Assembly: GCA_030638825.1 (NCBI GenBank)
Contig: DAOWDU010000021.1
Coordinates: forward strand, 1 to 35,598
Source: a bacterium
Lineage (GTDB): Bacteria; Patescibacteriota; Minisyncoccia; JAHIHE01; JAGLIN01
Length of the DNA stretch: 35,598 bases
Direction: 5' to 3'
Shown piece after piece: positions 1 through 7,951 of this stretch; positions within the stretch are counted from its first letter, which is position 1; every line of letters starts with the position of its first letter. The translations under genes were made by a program, and so were the position numbers. The notes beneath the pieces were generated by a model. The model was not told the DNA's origin, searched no databases, and worked only from the letters and a program-made list of their open reading frames with translations.

Positions 1-1
1 A

Positions 2-1042
2 CGAAGAAAAATTGAAACGCCAAAAAAATATCGGAAAGGCAGCAGCGCGGAAATAATTATTAAGGGCGCTAGCGAACACAATTTAAAAAACATTGACGCG
101 AAAATTCCTTTGGGGAAATTTGTTTGCGTGACCGGAGTTTCCGGGTCTGGAAAATCGTCCTTAATAAACGACATTTTAGCAAAGGCGCTTGCTAAAAAAA
201 TTCATCACGCGCAAACGGAGCCTGGCAAACACAAAGCGATAATTGGCGACAAAAAAATTAGCAAAGTTATTAACATAGACCAATCGCCAATTGGACGGAC
301 GCCCCGCAGTAATCCTGCTACTTACACAGGAATATTTACGCTCATCAGAGAGTTGTTCGCCCTTACGAAAGAATCAAGAAATAGAAAATATAAAGCGGGG
401 CATTTTAGTTTTAATGTTAAAGGCGGACGCTGTGAGAATTGCAAAGGCGACGGTGTCACAAAAATAGAGATGTATTTTTTGCCAGATGTTTATGTGGAGT
501 GCGAACAATGCCACGGCAAAAGATACAACAGCGAAACGCTGGAGATTGAATATAAAGGAATTAAAATTTCAGAAGTTCTGGAAATGTCTATCAGAGAAGC
601 GTTTGGATTTTTTAGGGAAGTGCCTGCTTTAAACAGCAAACTTTCCGTTTTAAATGATGTCGGGCTTGGCTATATGAAACTCGGTCAAAGCGCGACCACT
701 CTTTCTGGCGGAGAAGCGCAAAGAATAAAACTCTCCGCAGAACTGGCGCGTCCCGTTAAAGAGGGTAAAACTTTATATATTTTAGACGAACCAACGGTTG
801 GGCTTCACTTTGAAGATATCAGAAAATTATTAAGTGTCTTAAATAAATTAGTAGATCGCGGCAATACGGTTTTAGTAATTGAGCACAATTTAGAAGTAAT
901 CAAATGCGCTGACTGGATTATTGATTTAGGTCCCGAAGGAGGGGACAAAGGAGGATTTATAATTGCCGAAGGAACACCGAAGGAGATTATGAAAAATAAA
1001 AAAAGTTGGACGGGGAGGTATTTAAAAGAGATTGTTGATTAA
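2..1042 (+). CDS. uvrA: UvrA excinuclease subunit A, C-terminal part (5' end outside window)
   Basis: DNA-damage-recognition ATPase of nucleotide excision repair. The frame is open from base 2, so the ATG used in the ORF track at 110 is internal and the gene runs in from upstream. Visible are the second Walker A (GVSGSGKSS), a CxxC...CxxC zinc finger (CENC and CEQC), the ABC signature [11 protein letters not shown] and Walker [13 protein letters not shown]. This is the complete second ATPase half of UvrA. The insertion, zinc-finger and signature spacing look normal. The gene ends in TAA, followed by a repeat-rich spacer. The identification is firm; only the N-terminal half is missing because of the window edge. 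Confidence 0.97.
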   Translation, partial: RRKIETPKKYRKGSSAEIIIKGASEHNLKNIDAKIPLGKFVCVTGVSGSGKSSLINDILAKALAKKIHHAQTEPGKHKAIIGDKKISKVINIDQSPIGRTPRSNPATYTGIFTLIRELFALTKESRNRKYKAGHFSFNVKGGRCENCKGDGVTKIEMYFLPDVYVECEQCHGKRYNSETLEIEYKGIKISEVLEMSIREAFGFFREVPALNSKLSVLNDVGLGYMKLGQSATTLSGGEAQRIKLSAELARPVKEGKTLYILDEPTVGLHFEDIRKLLSVLNKLVDRGNTVLVIEHNLEVIKCADWIIDLGPEGGDKGGFIIAEGTPKEIMKNKKSWTGRYLKEIVD

Positions 1043-1109
1043 CGGATTACGAATTAACATTGCTCAGGGTGACAAATTTAGCTATTCCATAATTCAAATA
1101 TCAAATATT

Positions 1110-1206
1110 GAGGGTTCCATAGTCTCCACCGCAGTGGAGCTGTGGAACCCAGAATGCAAGTCTTGCAAATGCGGTGCCATAGCTCTGCGGAGACTATGGC
1201 ACCGTC
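1110..1206 (+). repeat. Three-hairpin palindromic element, copy 1 (intergenic)
   Basis: A 97-bp element made of three successive hairpins. The first pairs GGGTTCCATAG with CTGTGGAACCC around an inner CTCCAC/GTGGAG stem. The second is TGCAAG-T-CTTGCA. The third pairs GGTGCCATAG with CTATGGCACC. A second, 91-bp copy lies inside the nucleotidyltransferase gene at 2076-2166. The apical stem of the first hairpin differs between copies but pairs in both (CTCCAC/GTGGAG against CCC/GGG). Confidence 0.85.
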
Positions 1207-1223
1207 AAATTTTTTCTGGAGTT

Positions 1224-1237
1224 CAGGTTTTAACCTG
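1224..1237. repeat. Short palindrome CAGGTTTTAACCTG
   Basis: A 14-bp palindrome similar to the GAGGTTTTAACCTC cores of the composite elements near 3370, 3430, 6252 and 6303. It is probably a decayed solo core of that family. Confidence 0.5.
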
Positions 1238-1296
1238 TAAGTTTTTTGAAATAAAAAAAGACCTTTCTCAAAAAAATTGAAATCGGTCATTAGCCC

Positions 1297-1431
1297 CTAA
1301 GGAGCGAAAGCAAATATTAACATTCCGCTAACGCCAATTCCTATCAGCAAGGCATTTATTTTGCAGTTTTTTGCTGGATATTTAGCGCCGAAAATCGCTA
1401 AGCCCAATCCTATTGATCCTATTATTTCCAT
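1297..1431 (-). CDS. 44-residue hydrophobic membrane peptide
   Basis: The ORF track starts this frame at 1482, but the best start is the ATG at 1431, giving MEIIGSIGLGLAIFGA... That ATG is preceded by AGGAG at good spacing, one of the few clear Shine-Dalgarno sites in the window. A reverse-strand promoter (TTGCTT, 17 bp, TATAAA) lies at 1454-1482, which would place the transcription start downstream of the longer ORF's start. The peptide has two hydrophobic stretches (about residues 3-16 and 27-42) separated by a short basic, Cys-containing loop (KYPAKNCK), suggesting a two-helix membrane hairpin. I recognise no family. It could be an orphan small membrane protein or a toxin-like peptide. Function unknown. 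Confidence 0.5.
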   Translation of the reverse strand: MEIIGSIGLGLAIFGAKYPAKNCKINALLIGIGVSGMLIFAFAP

Positions 1432-1453
1432 TATCTTGCTCCTATTAGTTGGA

Positions 1454-1482
1454 TTTATATCCATAAATCGCTTTAAAAGCAA
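1454..1482 (-). promoter_or_regulatory. Promoter for the 44-residue peptide
   Basis: Reading the reverse strand: TTGCTT, 17-bp spacer, TATAAA, then an AGGAG ribosome site and ATG at 1431. The arrangement supports the short start. Confidence 0.5.
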
Positions 1483-1533
1483 TTTATCTCATATAGAGAA
1501 ACCAATATAAAATACTATCATCTAATCAAAAAT

Positions 1534-1626
1534 ATGTCAACCCCAACTATTGAAAAACAAATCCTCGCGACGATTGTTTATTTTATTGACATAAACCATT
1601 TTTTTGATAGAATTAAATTAAATTAG
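1534..1626 (+). pseudogene. Truncated duplicate of the 5' end of the nucleotidyltransferase gene
   Basis: An ATG at 1534 opens a 30-codon frame starting MSTPTIEKQILATIVYF. It matches the start of the 1835 gene (MPTHLEKQILATIVYY). The two DNA copies are identical over about 30 bp (GAAAAACAAATCCTCGCGAC and onwards), then diverge and hit a stop at 1626. It looks like a gene-start fragment left by a duplication or by insertion of the small ORF between the copies. The promoter at 1586 lies at and after the point of divergence. Confidence 0.6.
1586..1613 (+). promoter_or_regulatory. Promoter for the 1641/1835 gene pair
   Basis: TTGACA at 1586, 16-bp spacer, TAGAAT at 1608. It lies just upstream of the ATG at 1641 and could drive both the small ORF and the nucleotidyltransferase gene 8 bp further on. 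Confidence 0.6.
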
Positions 1627-1640
1627 CTTAATAAAAATTT

Positions 1641-1826
1641 ATGATGATTAGTCCAATACAAGAAAGAGAAGAGATAACAATTCCGAAATCGGAATATAAT
1701 CTTTTGAATGAAGTTTATAATCAGTTTAAAAAACAGGCTTTGCTGTTTAGAATAATAGAGGCGGAAAGAAATTTGAAAAGAGGGAAAGTGGAAGAAATGA
1801 ACTTTAGTAAATTTGTTTATTTATAG
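1641..1826 (+). CDS. 61-residue antitoxin-like small protein
   Basis: A short charged protein beginning MMISPIQEREEITIPKSEYN. The 'ITIPKSEYNLL' beta-strand followed by an amphipathic, Lys/Glu-rich helix resembles the N-terminal part of many small CPR proteins annotated as antitoxin-like, which is a resemblance and not a proven family match. It ends 8 bp before the nucleotidyltransferase gene and shares its promoter, so the two are probably co-transcribed. A small partner in front of a polymerase-beta-type transferase recalls MNT/HEPN-type pairs, but no HEPN motif is visible here. The region between the duplicated gene starts (1534 and 1835) may have been inserted as a unit. Function uncertain. 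Confidence 0.5.
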   Translation: MMISPIQEREEITIPKSEYNLLNEVYNQFKKQALLFRIIEAERNLKRGKVEEMNFSKFVYL

Positions 1827-1834
1827 ATAAATTT

Positions 1835-2929
1835 ATGCCAACCCATCTTGAAAAACAAATCCTCGCGACGATTGTTTATTATGATATTTTAGATTATCCT
1901 CTGACGGGGTTGGAGATTTTTTTGTATTTGGTGAGGGAAGATGGGAATGTAAGCGATGTAGAGACGAGGCACTGCCTCGTCTCTACGGAGGTTATAGAAC
2001 TATTAAACACCAGCGAGTATTTAAAAAAACATCTTGGGCAGAAATTGGGATTTTATTTTTTGAAAGAGCGTAAACGAGGGTTCCATAGTCCCGTTAGGGC
2101 TGTGGAACCCAGAATGCAAGACTTGCATATGCGGTGCCACAGCTCTGCGGAGACTATGGCACCGTCGGACGACATCGTCCAACTACGCCTGAACCGCAAG
2201 AAAATATGGGACCGGAAATGGAAGAAAGCGAAGAAAATATTTTGGATTATGCAAGTTATTCCGTTTTCAAAATTAGTGATGGGGAGCGGATCGTTTTCGC
2301 TTGGAAATACGAGAAAAGATTCTGATGTGGATTTATTGATTGTTGCTAAAAAAGGAAGAATCTGGACAGTGCGGACATTTTTTACATTGCTAACTTCTTT
2401 TCTGGGAGTGCGGAGATATAAAGATAAAACAGAAGACAAAATTTGCCTGAATCATTATATCACAGATAGGTCTCTTAGAATTCCGTTTGAAAGCATTTAT
2501 ACAGCGCATTTGTACTGTCATATTTTGAGTGTTTACGACAGTAAAGAAGACAGGAAATTATTTAAGAAATTTCAGGAAGAGAATAAATGGATGAAAAAAT
2601 ATCTTCAGAATTATCAGTTTTCAGAGTTGGAGGGATTTAGAAGTATCAAGAGAAATAAAATACTAAGTCTTGTTGCTAAGCTTTTTGAATTTATTTTATC
2701 TGGAAAAATAGGGGATTACTTTGAAAAGAAAATGTCCGAAGTTCAAACGAAGAGAATAAAAAAAGATCCTCTTAATATGAAAAAAGGAGGACGAATTACA
2801 ATCAGCGACGACCAGCTTGAATTTCATCCCAATTCTCACGAGGCAAAGATAATTCCGGAATTTAACAAAAGAATGAAAGAATTAAAGTTATTTGAATTCG
2901 GAGAGCAGAAAGATTCAGGGTTGACATAA
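1835..2929 (+). CDS. Polymerase-beta-type nucleotidyltransferase domain protein with in-frame palindromic insertions
   Basis: 364 residues. The N-terminal part (MPTHLEKQILATIVYY..., about 1-45) resembles a small helical/winged region. At about 149-170 lies the nucleotidyltransferase signature GSGSFSLGNTRKDSDVDLLI, that is G-S followed by SDVDLL, the usual metal-binding acidic pair. This family is common in CPR genomes and its substrate is unknown. Two regions do not look like the rest of the protein: VETRHCLVST is encoded by a perfect 29-bp palindrome, and about 30 residues after 'FLKERK' (GFHSPVRAVEPRMQDLHMRC...) are encoded by a repeat element also found at 1110. The frame stays open through both. 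The stop overlaps the groES promoter. The fold is likely intact because the insertions fall in the linker before the transferase domain. Confidence 0.75.
   Translation: MPTHLEKQILATIVYYDILDYPLTGLEIFLYLVREDGNVSDVETRHCLVSTEVIELLNTSEYLKKHLGQKLGFYFLKERKRGFHSPVRAVEPRMQDLHMRCHSSAETMAPSDDIVQLRLNRKKIWDRKWKKAKKIFWIMQVIPFSKLVMGSGSFSLGNTRKDSDVDLLIVAKKGRIWTVRTFFTLLTSFLGVRRYKDKTEDKICLNHYITDRSLRIPFESIYTAHLYCHILSVYDSKEDRKLFKKFQEENKWMKKYLQNYQFSELEGFRSIKRNKILSLVAKLFEFILSGKIGDYFEKKMSEVQTKRIKKDPLNMKKGGRITISDDQLEFHPNSHEAKIIPEFNKRMKELKLFEFGEQKDSGLT
1958..1986. repeat. 29-bp perfect palindrome inside the nucleotidyltransferase gene
   Basis: GTAGAGACGAGGCA, one base, then its exact reverse complement TGCCTCGTCTCTAC. 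It is translated in frame as VETRHCLVST. From memory, similar GTAGAGACG palindromes occur dispersed in other bacteria; that was not checked here. Confidence 0.85.
2076..2166 (+). repeat. Three-hairpin palindromic element, copy 2 (inside a coding sequence)
   Basis: This 91-bp copy matches the one at 1110-1206 nearly throughout. It differs in the apical stem of the first hairpin (CCC-GTTA-GGG), which still pairs. It is read in frame as part of the nucleotidyltransferase. Confidence 0.85.
2167..2180. repeat. Small palindrome GGACGACATCGTCC abutting copy 2
   Basis: Six-base arms (GGACGA/TCGTCC) with a 2-base centre directly follow the three-hairpin element in the same reading frame. Confidence 0.5.
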
Positions 2930-2948
2930 ATTTTAAATCAAATATAAT
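2921..2948 (+). promoter_or_regulatory. groES promoter
   Basis: TTGACA at 2921, 16-bp spacer, TATAAT at 2943. It overlaps the stop codon of the preceding gene and runs straight into the CIRCE operator, as expected for heat-shock control. Confidence 0.85.
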
Positions 2949-2952
2949 AACA

Positions 2953-2979
2953 TTAGCACTCAGGAATGCAGAGTGCTAA
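2953..2979. promoter_or_regulatory. CIRCE operator (HrcA binding site)
   Basis: TTAGCACTC, 9 bases, GAGTGCTAA: a perfect match to the CIRCE consensus. It lies 5 bp after the -10 box of groES, so HrcA would block groESL transcription until heat stress. hrcA itself is not in the window. Confidence 0.96.
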
Positions 2980-3015
2980 TTTAAAAAATTAACCATAAAG
3001 AAAGGAAAAATTCTT

Positions 3016-3306
3016 ATGAAACTAAAACCACTTGGAAACAGAGTTATTTTGGAAGCTGTTTCTACAGAAGAAAAAACAAAAAGCGGGATTATTATTCCCG
3101 ATACAGTAGATAAAGAAAAACCGGAACAGGGGAAAGTTCTCGCGGTTGGTCCCGGAAAAGTCTTGGAAAGCGGACAGAGAAATCAAATGGATATTAAAGA
3201 AGGGGATACTGTTCTGTTTTCAAAGTATAGCCCAACGGAGATTAAGATTGAAGGGAAGGATTATTTAGTTGTTTCGGATGAGGATATACTTGCTGTTATT
3301 GGGTAA
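3016..3306 (+). CDS. groS: Co-chaperonin GroES
   Basis: 96 residues, normal length for the 10-kDa co-chaperonin that caps GroEL. It shows the conserved start [12 protein letters not shown], the mobile loop [13 protein letters not shown] that contacts GroEL, and the C-terminal strand with [18 protein letters not shown]. The start is preceded by AAAGAAAGG, a usable ribosome site. The gene is under CIRCE control and lies 189 bp before groEL, separated by a palindromic repeat element. An operon with groEL is likely because no second promoter or CIRCE is visible. Confidence 0.97.
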   Translation: MKLKPLGNRVILEAVSTEEKTKSGIIIPDTVDKEKPEQGKVLAVGPGKVLESGQRNQMDIKEGDTVLFSKYSPTEIKIEGKDYLVVSDEDILAVIG

Positions 3307-3339
3307 TGGATTGAAATGAATATTGAATATTGAAAAATT

Positions 3340-3466
3340 TCTACGGCACTTTAGTGCACGGTCGCAGAGGTTTTAACCTCGCGAAAAGAATAGAAATTAA
3401 GATATTTTATTGAGTTAAAATTCGGGAGGTTAAAACCTCACGGACCCTCGGCTAAAGCCGGGTAGA
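3340..3466. repeat. Composite palindromic (MITE-like) element, copy 1, between groES and groEL
   Basis: A 127-bp unit with ends in inverted orientation. The left end has TCTAC...GAGGTTTTAACCTC. The right end has GAGGTTAAAACCTC followed by ACCCTCGGCTAAAGCCGGGT and AGA. Each end contains two nested small palindromes. A second copy follows rpsB at 6225-6343. No ORF lies inside. Confidence 0.8.
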
Positions 3467-3495
3467 AAAATAATTAATAAATTAATAAAAACATT

Positions 3496-5166
<1,671 letters not shown>

Positions 5167-5169
5167 ATC

Positions 5170-5202
5170 AACCCATAACTCAAAACCTATAACTTATAAC
5201 TG
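5170..5202. repeat. Low-complexity 'ACTTATAAC' word cluster
   Basis: Iterated words (CATAACT, CTATAAC, TTATAAC) lie between groEL and its terminator. The 13-mer AACTTATAACTGA recurs exactly at 18891, and a reverse-complement version lies near 8622-8643. Confidence 0.4.
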
Positions 5203-5209
5203 ACTTGTT

Positions 5210-5240
5210 GGCTCCAGTCTTCTGACTGGAGCCTTTTGTT
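5210..5240 (+). terminator. Intrinsic terminator after groEL
   Basis: GGCTCCAGTC, loop TTCT, GACTGGAGCC: a perfect 10-bp stem followed by TTTTGTTATTTT. It ends the groESL transcript. Confidence 0.92.
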
Positions 5241-5295
5241 ATTTTAGAAAATTTGTTTAAATGTTAGTATGTTAAAATGTTTAAATGACTTTTTC

Positions 5296-5323
5296 TTGCC
5301 ATTTTTTATTTCTATGCTATACT
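5296..5323 (+). promoter_or_regulatory. Promoter for rpsB-tsf
   Basis: TTGCCA, 16-bp spacer, TATACT. It would produce a leader of roughly 190 bases before the rpsB ATG. Confidence 0.6.
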
Positions 5324-5335
5324 TCTTTTTAGTTC

Positions 5336-5487
5336 TAAGGCAATTTTGCCTTAAACTTTTTAATTTATTAAACTACTGAAAACCAGTAGAATTAGCGGAA
5401 TATTAAAAAAACGAATAGTTTTGTTTGAGATTATCATTCCTGAAGGCGACATTCTGGAATGTCGCCTTCAGGAATGATAATCTCAAA
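5336..5487 (+). promoter_or_regulatory. Hairpin-rich leader of rpsB
   Basis: Three hairpins lie between the promoter and rpsB: TAAGGCAA-TT-TTGCCTTA (5336-5353, followed by an ACTTTTT stretch), CTACTG-AAAAC-CAGTAG (5373-5389), and a 64-bp palindrome (5424-5487). Leaders of S2 genes are autoregulated in other bacteria; whether this one is remains an inference. Confidence 0.5.
5424..5487. repeat. 64-bp near-perfect palindrome in the rpsB leader
   Basis: Arms of 31 bp (beginning TTTGAGATTATCATTCC) are exact reverse complements around a 2-base centre TG. It would form a very stable hairpin in DNA or RNA. The ORF track's rpsB start at 5425 lies inside it and is therefore not credible. Confidence 0.95.
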
Positions 5488-5520
5488 TCAATATCTGTTA
5501 ATATAGAAAGAAAAAAAACA

Positions 5521-6219
5521 ATGAGTGAAGAAAAAAAGAATGAGATTAGTATGATGGAAATGCTAAAAGCGGGGGTTCATTTTGGGCATAAGAAAGCGAA
5601 AAAGCATCCCAAAATGGAACAGTATATTTATACTGTGAGAAATGGAATAAATATCATAGACCTGGGCGCGACTAAATCAAAATTAGAAGAAGCGCTTCAG
5701 CATGTAAAAGAAATTTCAGCAGAGGGAGGAACGATTCTTTTTGTGGGAACGAAGAAACAGGCTAAAAAAATTACAGAAGAGGCGGCTAAAAAATGTGAAA
5801 TGCCTTTTGTGACGGAAAGGTGGCTTGGCGGTACATTTACCAATTTTGATAAAATTTCTGCCAGTGTGAAAAGGTTAGAAAGAATGATAGAAGAAAAAGA
5901 AAACGGAGAGTTGGAAAAAAAATATAATAAAAAAGAAAGGCTAGAAATTGACAGAGAAATAAAAAGATTGGAAAGGAAATTCGGCGGAATTAGAAAAATG
6001 AAAAAATTGCCTGAAGCGGTTTTTGTGCTTGATGTTAAGGAAGACGAAACAGCGGTTCTTGAAGCTATTAGCAGGAAAATTCCAATAATTGCTCTTGTTG
6101 ATACGAATGCGGATCCGACGATAATTGATTATCCAATCCCATCTAATGATGATGCGGTTGGAGCGATTAAATTAATTACAGATGCGGTTGTGGAAGTGAT
6201 TGTTAAAAGTAAATCTTGA
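5521..6219 (+). CDS. rpsB: 30S ribosomal protein S2
   Basis: 232 residues from the ATG at 5521 (MSEEKKNEISMMEMLKAGVH). The ORF track's longer start would translate a palindrome and is rejected. Family signatures: AGVHFGHKKAKKHPKM, IIDLGATKSKLEEAL, GTKKQAKKI, the RWLGGTFTNF box, and the C-terminal segment IPIIALVDTNADPTIIDYPIPSNDDAV. S2 binds the small subunit late and is needed for S1/mRNA docking. It stops with TGA. It is followed by tsf after a composite repeat, the classical rpsB-tsf pair. Confidence 0.97.
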   Translation: MSEEKKNEISMMEMLKAGVHFGHKKAKKHPKMEQYIYTVRNGINIIDLGATKSKLEEALQHVKEISAEGGTILFVGTKKQAKKITEEAAKKCEMPFVTERWLGGTFTNFDKISASVKRLERMIEEKENGELEKKYNKKERLEIDREIKRLERKFGGIRKMKKLPEAVFVLDVKEDETAVLEAISRKIPIIALVDTNADPTIIDYPIPSNDDAVGAIKLITDAVVEVIVKSKS

Positions 6220-6224
6220 AAATT

Positions 6225-6343
6225 TCTACCCAGCTTTAGCTGAGGGTCAAAGAGGTTTTAACCTCTCGAAATTTAGCTCAATAAAATTATTTATTTTCTC
6301 GCGAGGTTAAAACCTCACGAACCCTCGGCTAAAGCCGGGTAGA
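6225..6343. repeat. Composite palindromic (MITE-like) element, copy 2, between rpsB and tsf
   Basis: 119 bp. The left end TCTACCCAGCTTTAGCTGAG is the inverted match of the right end, which carries CTCGGCTAAAGCCGGGTAGA. Inner palindromes are GAGGTTTTAACCTC on the left and GAGGTTAAAACCTC on the right. It has the same layout as copy 1 at 3340-3466; the central bases differ. Confidence 0.85.
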
Positions 6344-6369
6344 TGATATTAAAATCTTAAAATAAAACT

Positions 6370-6954
6370 ATGATTTCAGCTCAAGAGGTAAAAAAATTAA
6401 GAGATCGCACGGGGGCGAGTATGGCAGAGTGTAAAAAATCTTTAGAAGAAAGTTCTGGCGATATGGAAAAGGCGATTAAAATAATGCAAAAATGCGGATC
6501 AAAAATAGCTGACAAAAAATGCGGTCGGGAGATGGCAGAAGGATATATCGGATCATATATTCATAGCAATGGCAAAGTCGGCGTTTTGGTTGAAGTGAGC
6601 TGCGAGACGGATTTTGTCGCTAAGAATAAAGAGTTTCAAGAATTGACTCACGATCTAGCGATGCATATCGCCGCGCTTAACCCAGAATATGTTAATTGCG
6701 ATGAAATAGATTCTGAAATAATAAAAAATAAAAAAACAGAATTTGCAGAAGAAGTGAAAAAAGAAAATAAACCGCCTGAGATAATGGAAAAAATAATTGA
6801 GGGGAAAGTGAAAAAACATTTTGATGAGATTTGTTTAATGTCTCAAATATTTGTAAAGAATTCAGAGATAACTATTGAAGGATTAGTGACTGAAAAGATT
6901 GCAAAATTGGGAGAGAATATAAAAGTAAAAAGGTTTGTGAGGTTTGAAATATAA
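6370..6954 (+). CDS. tsf: Translation elongation factor Ts
   Basis: 194 residues, the short type of EF-Ts (similar in length to the Thermus form), the nucleotide exchange factor for EF-Tu. The N-terminal UBA-like domain reads VKKLRDRTGASMAECKKSL. The hallmark ETDFVAKN motif follows at about residue 80, within VSCETDFVAKNKEF. The C-terminal subdomain ends KVKRFVRFEI. Start without Shine-Dalgarno, in an AT-rich leader. Probably co-transcribed with rpsB. pyrH and frr, often next in this operon, do not follow. Confidence 0.96.
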   Translation: MISAQEVKKLRDRTGASMAECKKSLEESSGDMEKAIKIMQKCGSKIADKKCGREMAEGYIGSYIHSNGKVGVLVEVSCETDFVAKNKEFQELTHDLAMHIAALNPEYVNCDEIDSEIIKNKKTEFAEEVKKENKPPEIMEKIIEGKVKKHFDEICLMSQIFVKNSEITIEGLVTEKIAKLGENIKVKRFVRFEI

Positions 6955-6971
6955 ATTTTAGGATTGCATAT

Positions 6972-7114
6972 TTTGTCATTGCGAGGAGTGAAATTATCCG
7001 AAGGATAATTGAGCGACGAAGCAATCCCGTAACTATGCCTAATGAATTTAATCACGGGATTGCTTCGTCGCCATTTCGTTCGCTACGCTCTCTCAGACTT
7101 CTCGCAATGACAAA
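6972..7114. repeat. GTCATTGCGAG-type palindromic repeat element
   Basis: A 143-bp unit bounded by TTTGTCATTGCGAG and its inverse CTCGCAATGACAAA. It has an inner 18-bp perfect inverted repeat (GCGACGAAGCAATCCCGT). This repeat type is widespread in unrelated bacteria. A short relative is at 21401-21450. Confidence 0.88.
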
Positions 7115-7143
7115 TTGTTTAGGAAAACTAATCTAAAAACGAT

Positions 7144-7929
7144 ATGATTGTAAATCTAAAAATATTTCCGTGGAATGGATCTGTGATGTATGATTCTGGA
7201 AATTGGGGTTTAGAGGCGGGCGATATGGTGATTGTTATTGCTGATTCTGAAACTGAAATTGCTACGGTTGAAGAAATCAACATAGAGATAAAGACAGAAA
7301 CAAAAGAGGAAATTCCTAAAATCATCAGGAAAGCGACTTCAGTTGATTTGGAAGTAGTTGAAAAAAATGGCCAAAAATGCGCGGAGATAATAAAAACCTG
7401 CCGTGATTTGGTTAGGGAAAATAAATTGCCAATGAAAATAGTAGATGTTCATTTGAGTTTCGGCGGCGGGAAAATAACCTTTTCATTTATTGCTGAAAGC
7501 AGAGTTGATTTTAGAGAACTAGTAAAAAGTCTTTCTAGAAATTTTCAGAGATCGGTAAGATTGCATCAAATTGGTTCAAGAGATGAAGCGAGAAAGAGGG
7601 GCGGGTTTGGAGTTTGCGGTTGCCAGCTATGTTGCGTGAAATTTTTAAAAGATTTGCCAAGTGTTATCACCGAAGATGCCAGAGTCCAGCAGATGGGACA
7701 CCGCGGAAGTGAAAGAATTTCTGGCCTGTGCGGAAGATTAAAATGCTGTTTAGGATTTGAAGCGGGACAATACAGAGAGCTTTTAAAAAGCATGCCAAAT
7801 ATTGGAAAAGCTGTTAAGGTTGACGGTAAAAAATGCGTAGTTACAGAATTAGACACATTATCCCAAAAAGTTACTATTAAATTTGACGATGGAAATAAGA
7901 AAAAAGTATCTATTGAAGAATTAAAATAA
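7144..7929 (+). CDS. ricT: PSP1-domain protein, RicT/YaaT-like
   Basis: 261 residues. The PSP1 core spans roughly 80-205, with the cysteine signatures CGCQLCC (about 157-163) and SGLCGRLKCCLGFE (about 192-205). These are the RicT cysteines; in Bacillus they help carry iron-sulfur clusters in the RicA-RicF-RicT complex, which stimulates mRNA maturation by RNase Y. RicA and RicF are not in this window, so the complex cannot be assumed. The start ATG follows the GTCATTGCG repeat element by about 30 bp. The downstream TPR gene is 22 bp away. The long opposite ORF (7566-7994) is a shadow. Confidence 0.88.
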   Translation: MIVNLKIFPWNGSVMYDSGNWGLEAGDMVIVIADSETEIATVEEINIEIKTETKEEIPKIIRKATSVDLEVVEKNGQKCAEIIKTCRDLVRENKLPMKIVDVHLSFGGGKITFSFIAESRVDFRELVKSLSRNFQRSVRLHQIGSRDEARKRGGFGVCGCQLCCVKFLKDLPSVITEDARVQQMGHRGSERISGLCGRLKCCLGFEAGQYRELLKSMPNIGKAVKVDGKKCVVTELDTLSQKVTIKFDDGNKKKVSIEELK

Positions 7930-7951
7930 TAATTTATAATAAAACAAAAAT

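Noticed and set aside
1032-1280. 82-codon forward ORF and its 70-codon reverse partner over the uvrA 3' spacer
   Set aside because: They run through the hairpin element and overlap uvrA; the sequence is explained by the palindromes and shows no protein pattern.
2053-2439. 128-codon reverse ORF opposite the nucleotidyltransferase
   Set aside because: Shadow of the real gene; its only distinctive part comes from the inverted repeat element, which reads similarly on both strands.
5425-5520. Longer rpsB start in the ORF track
   Set aside because: It translates the 64-bp palindrome; the conserved S2 sequence starts after the ATG at 5521.
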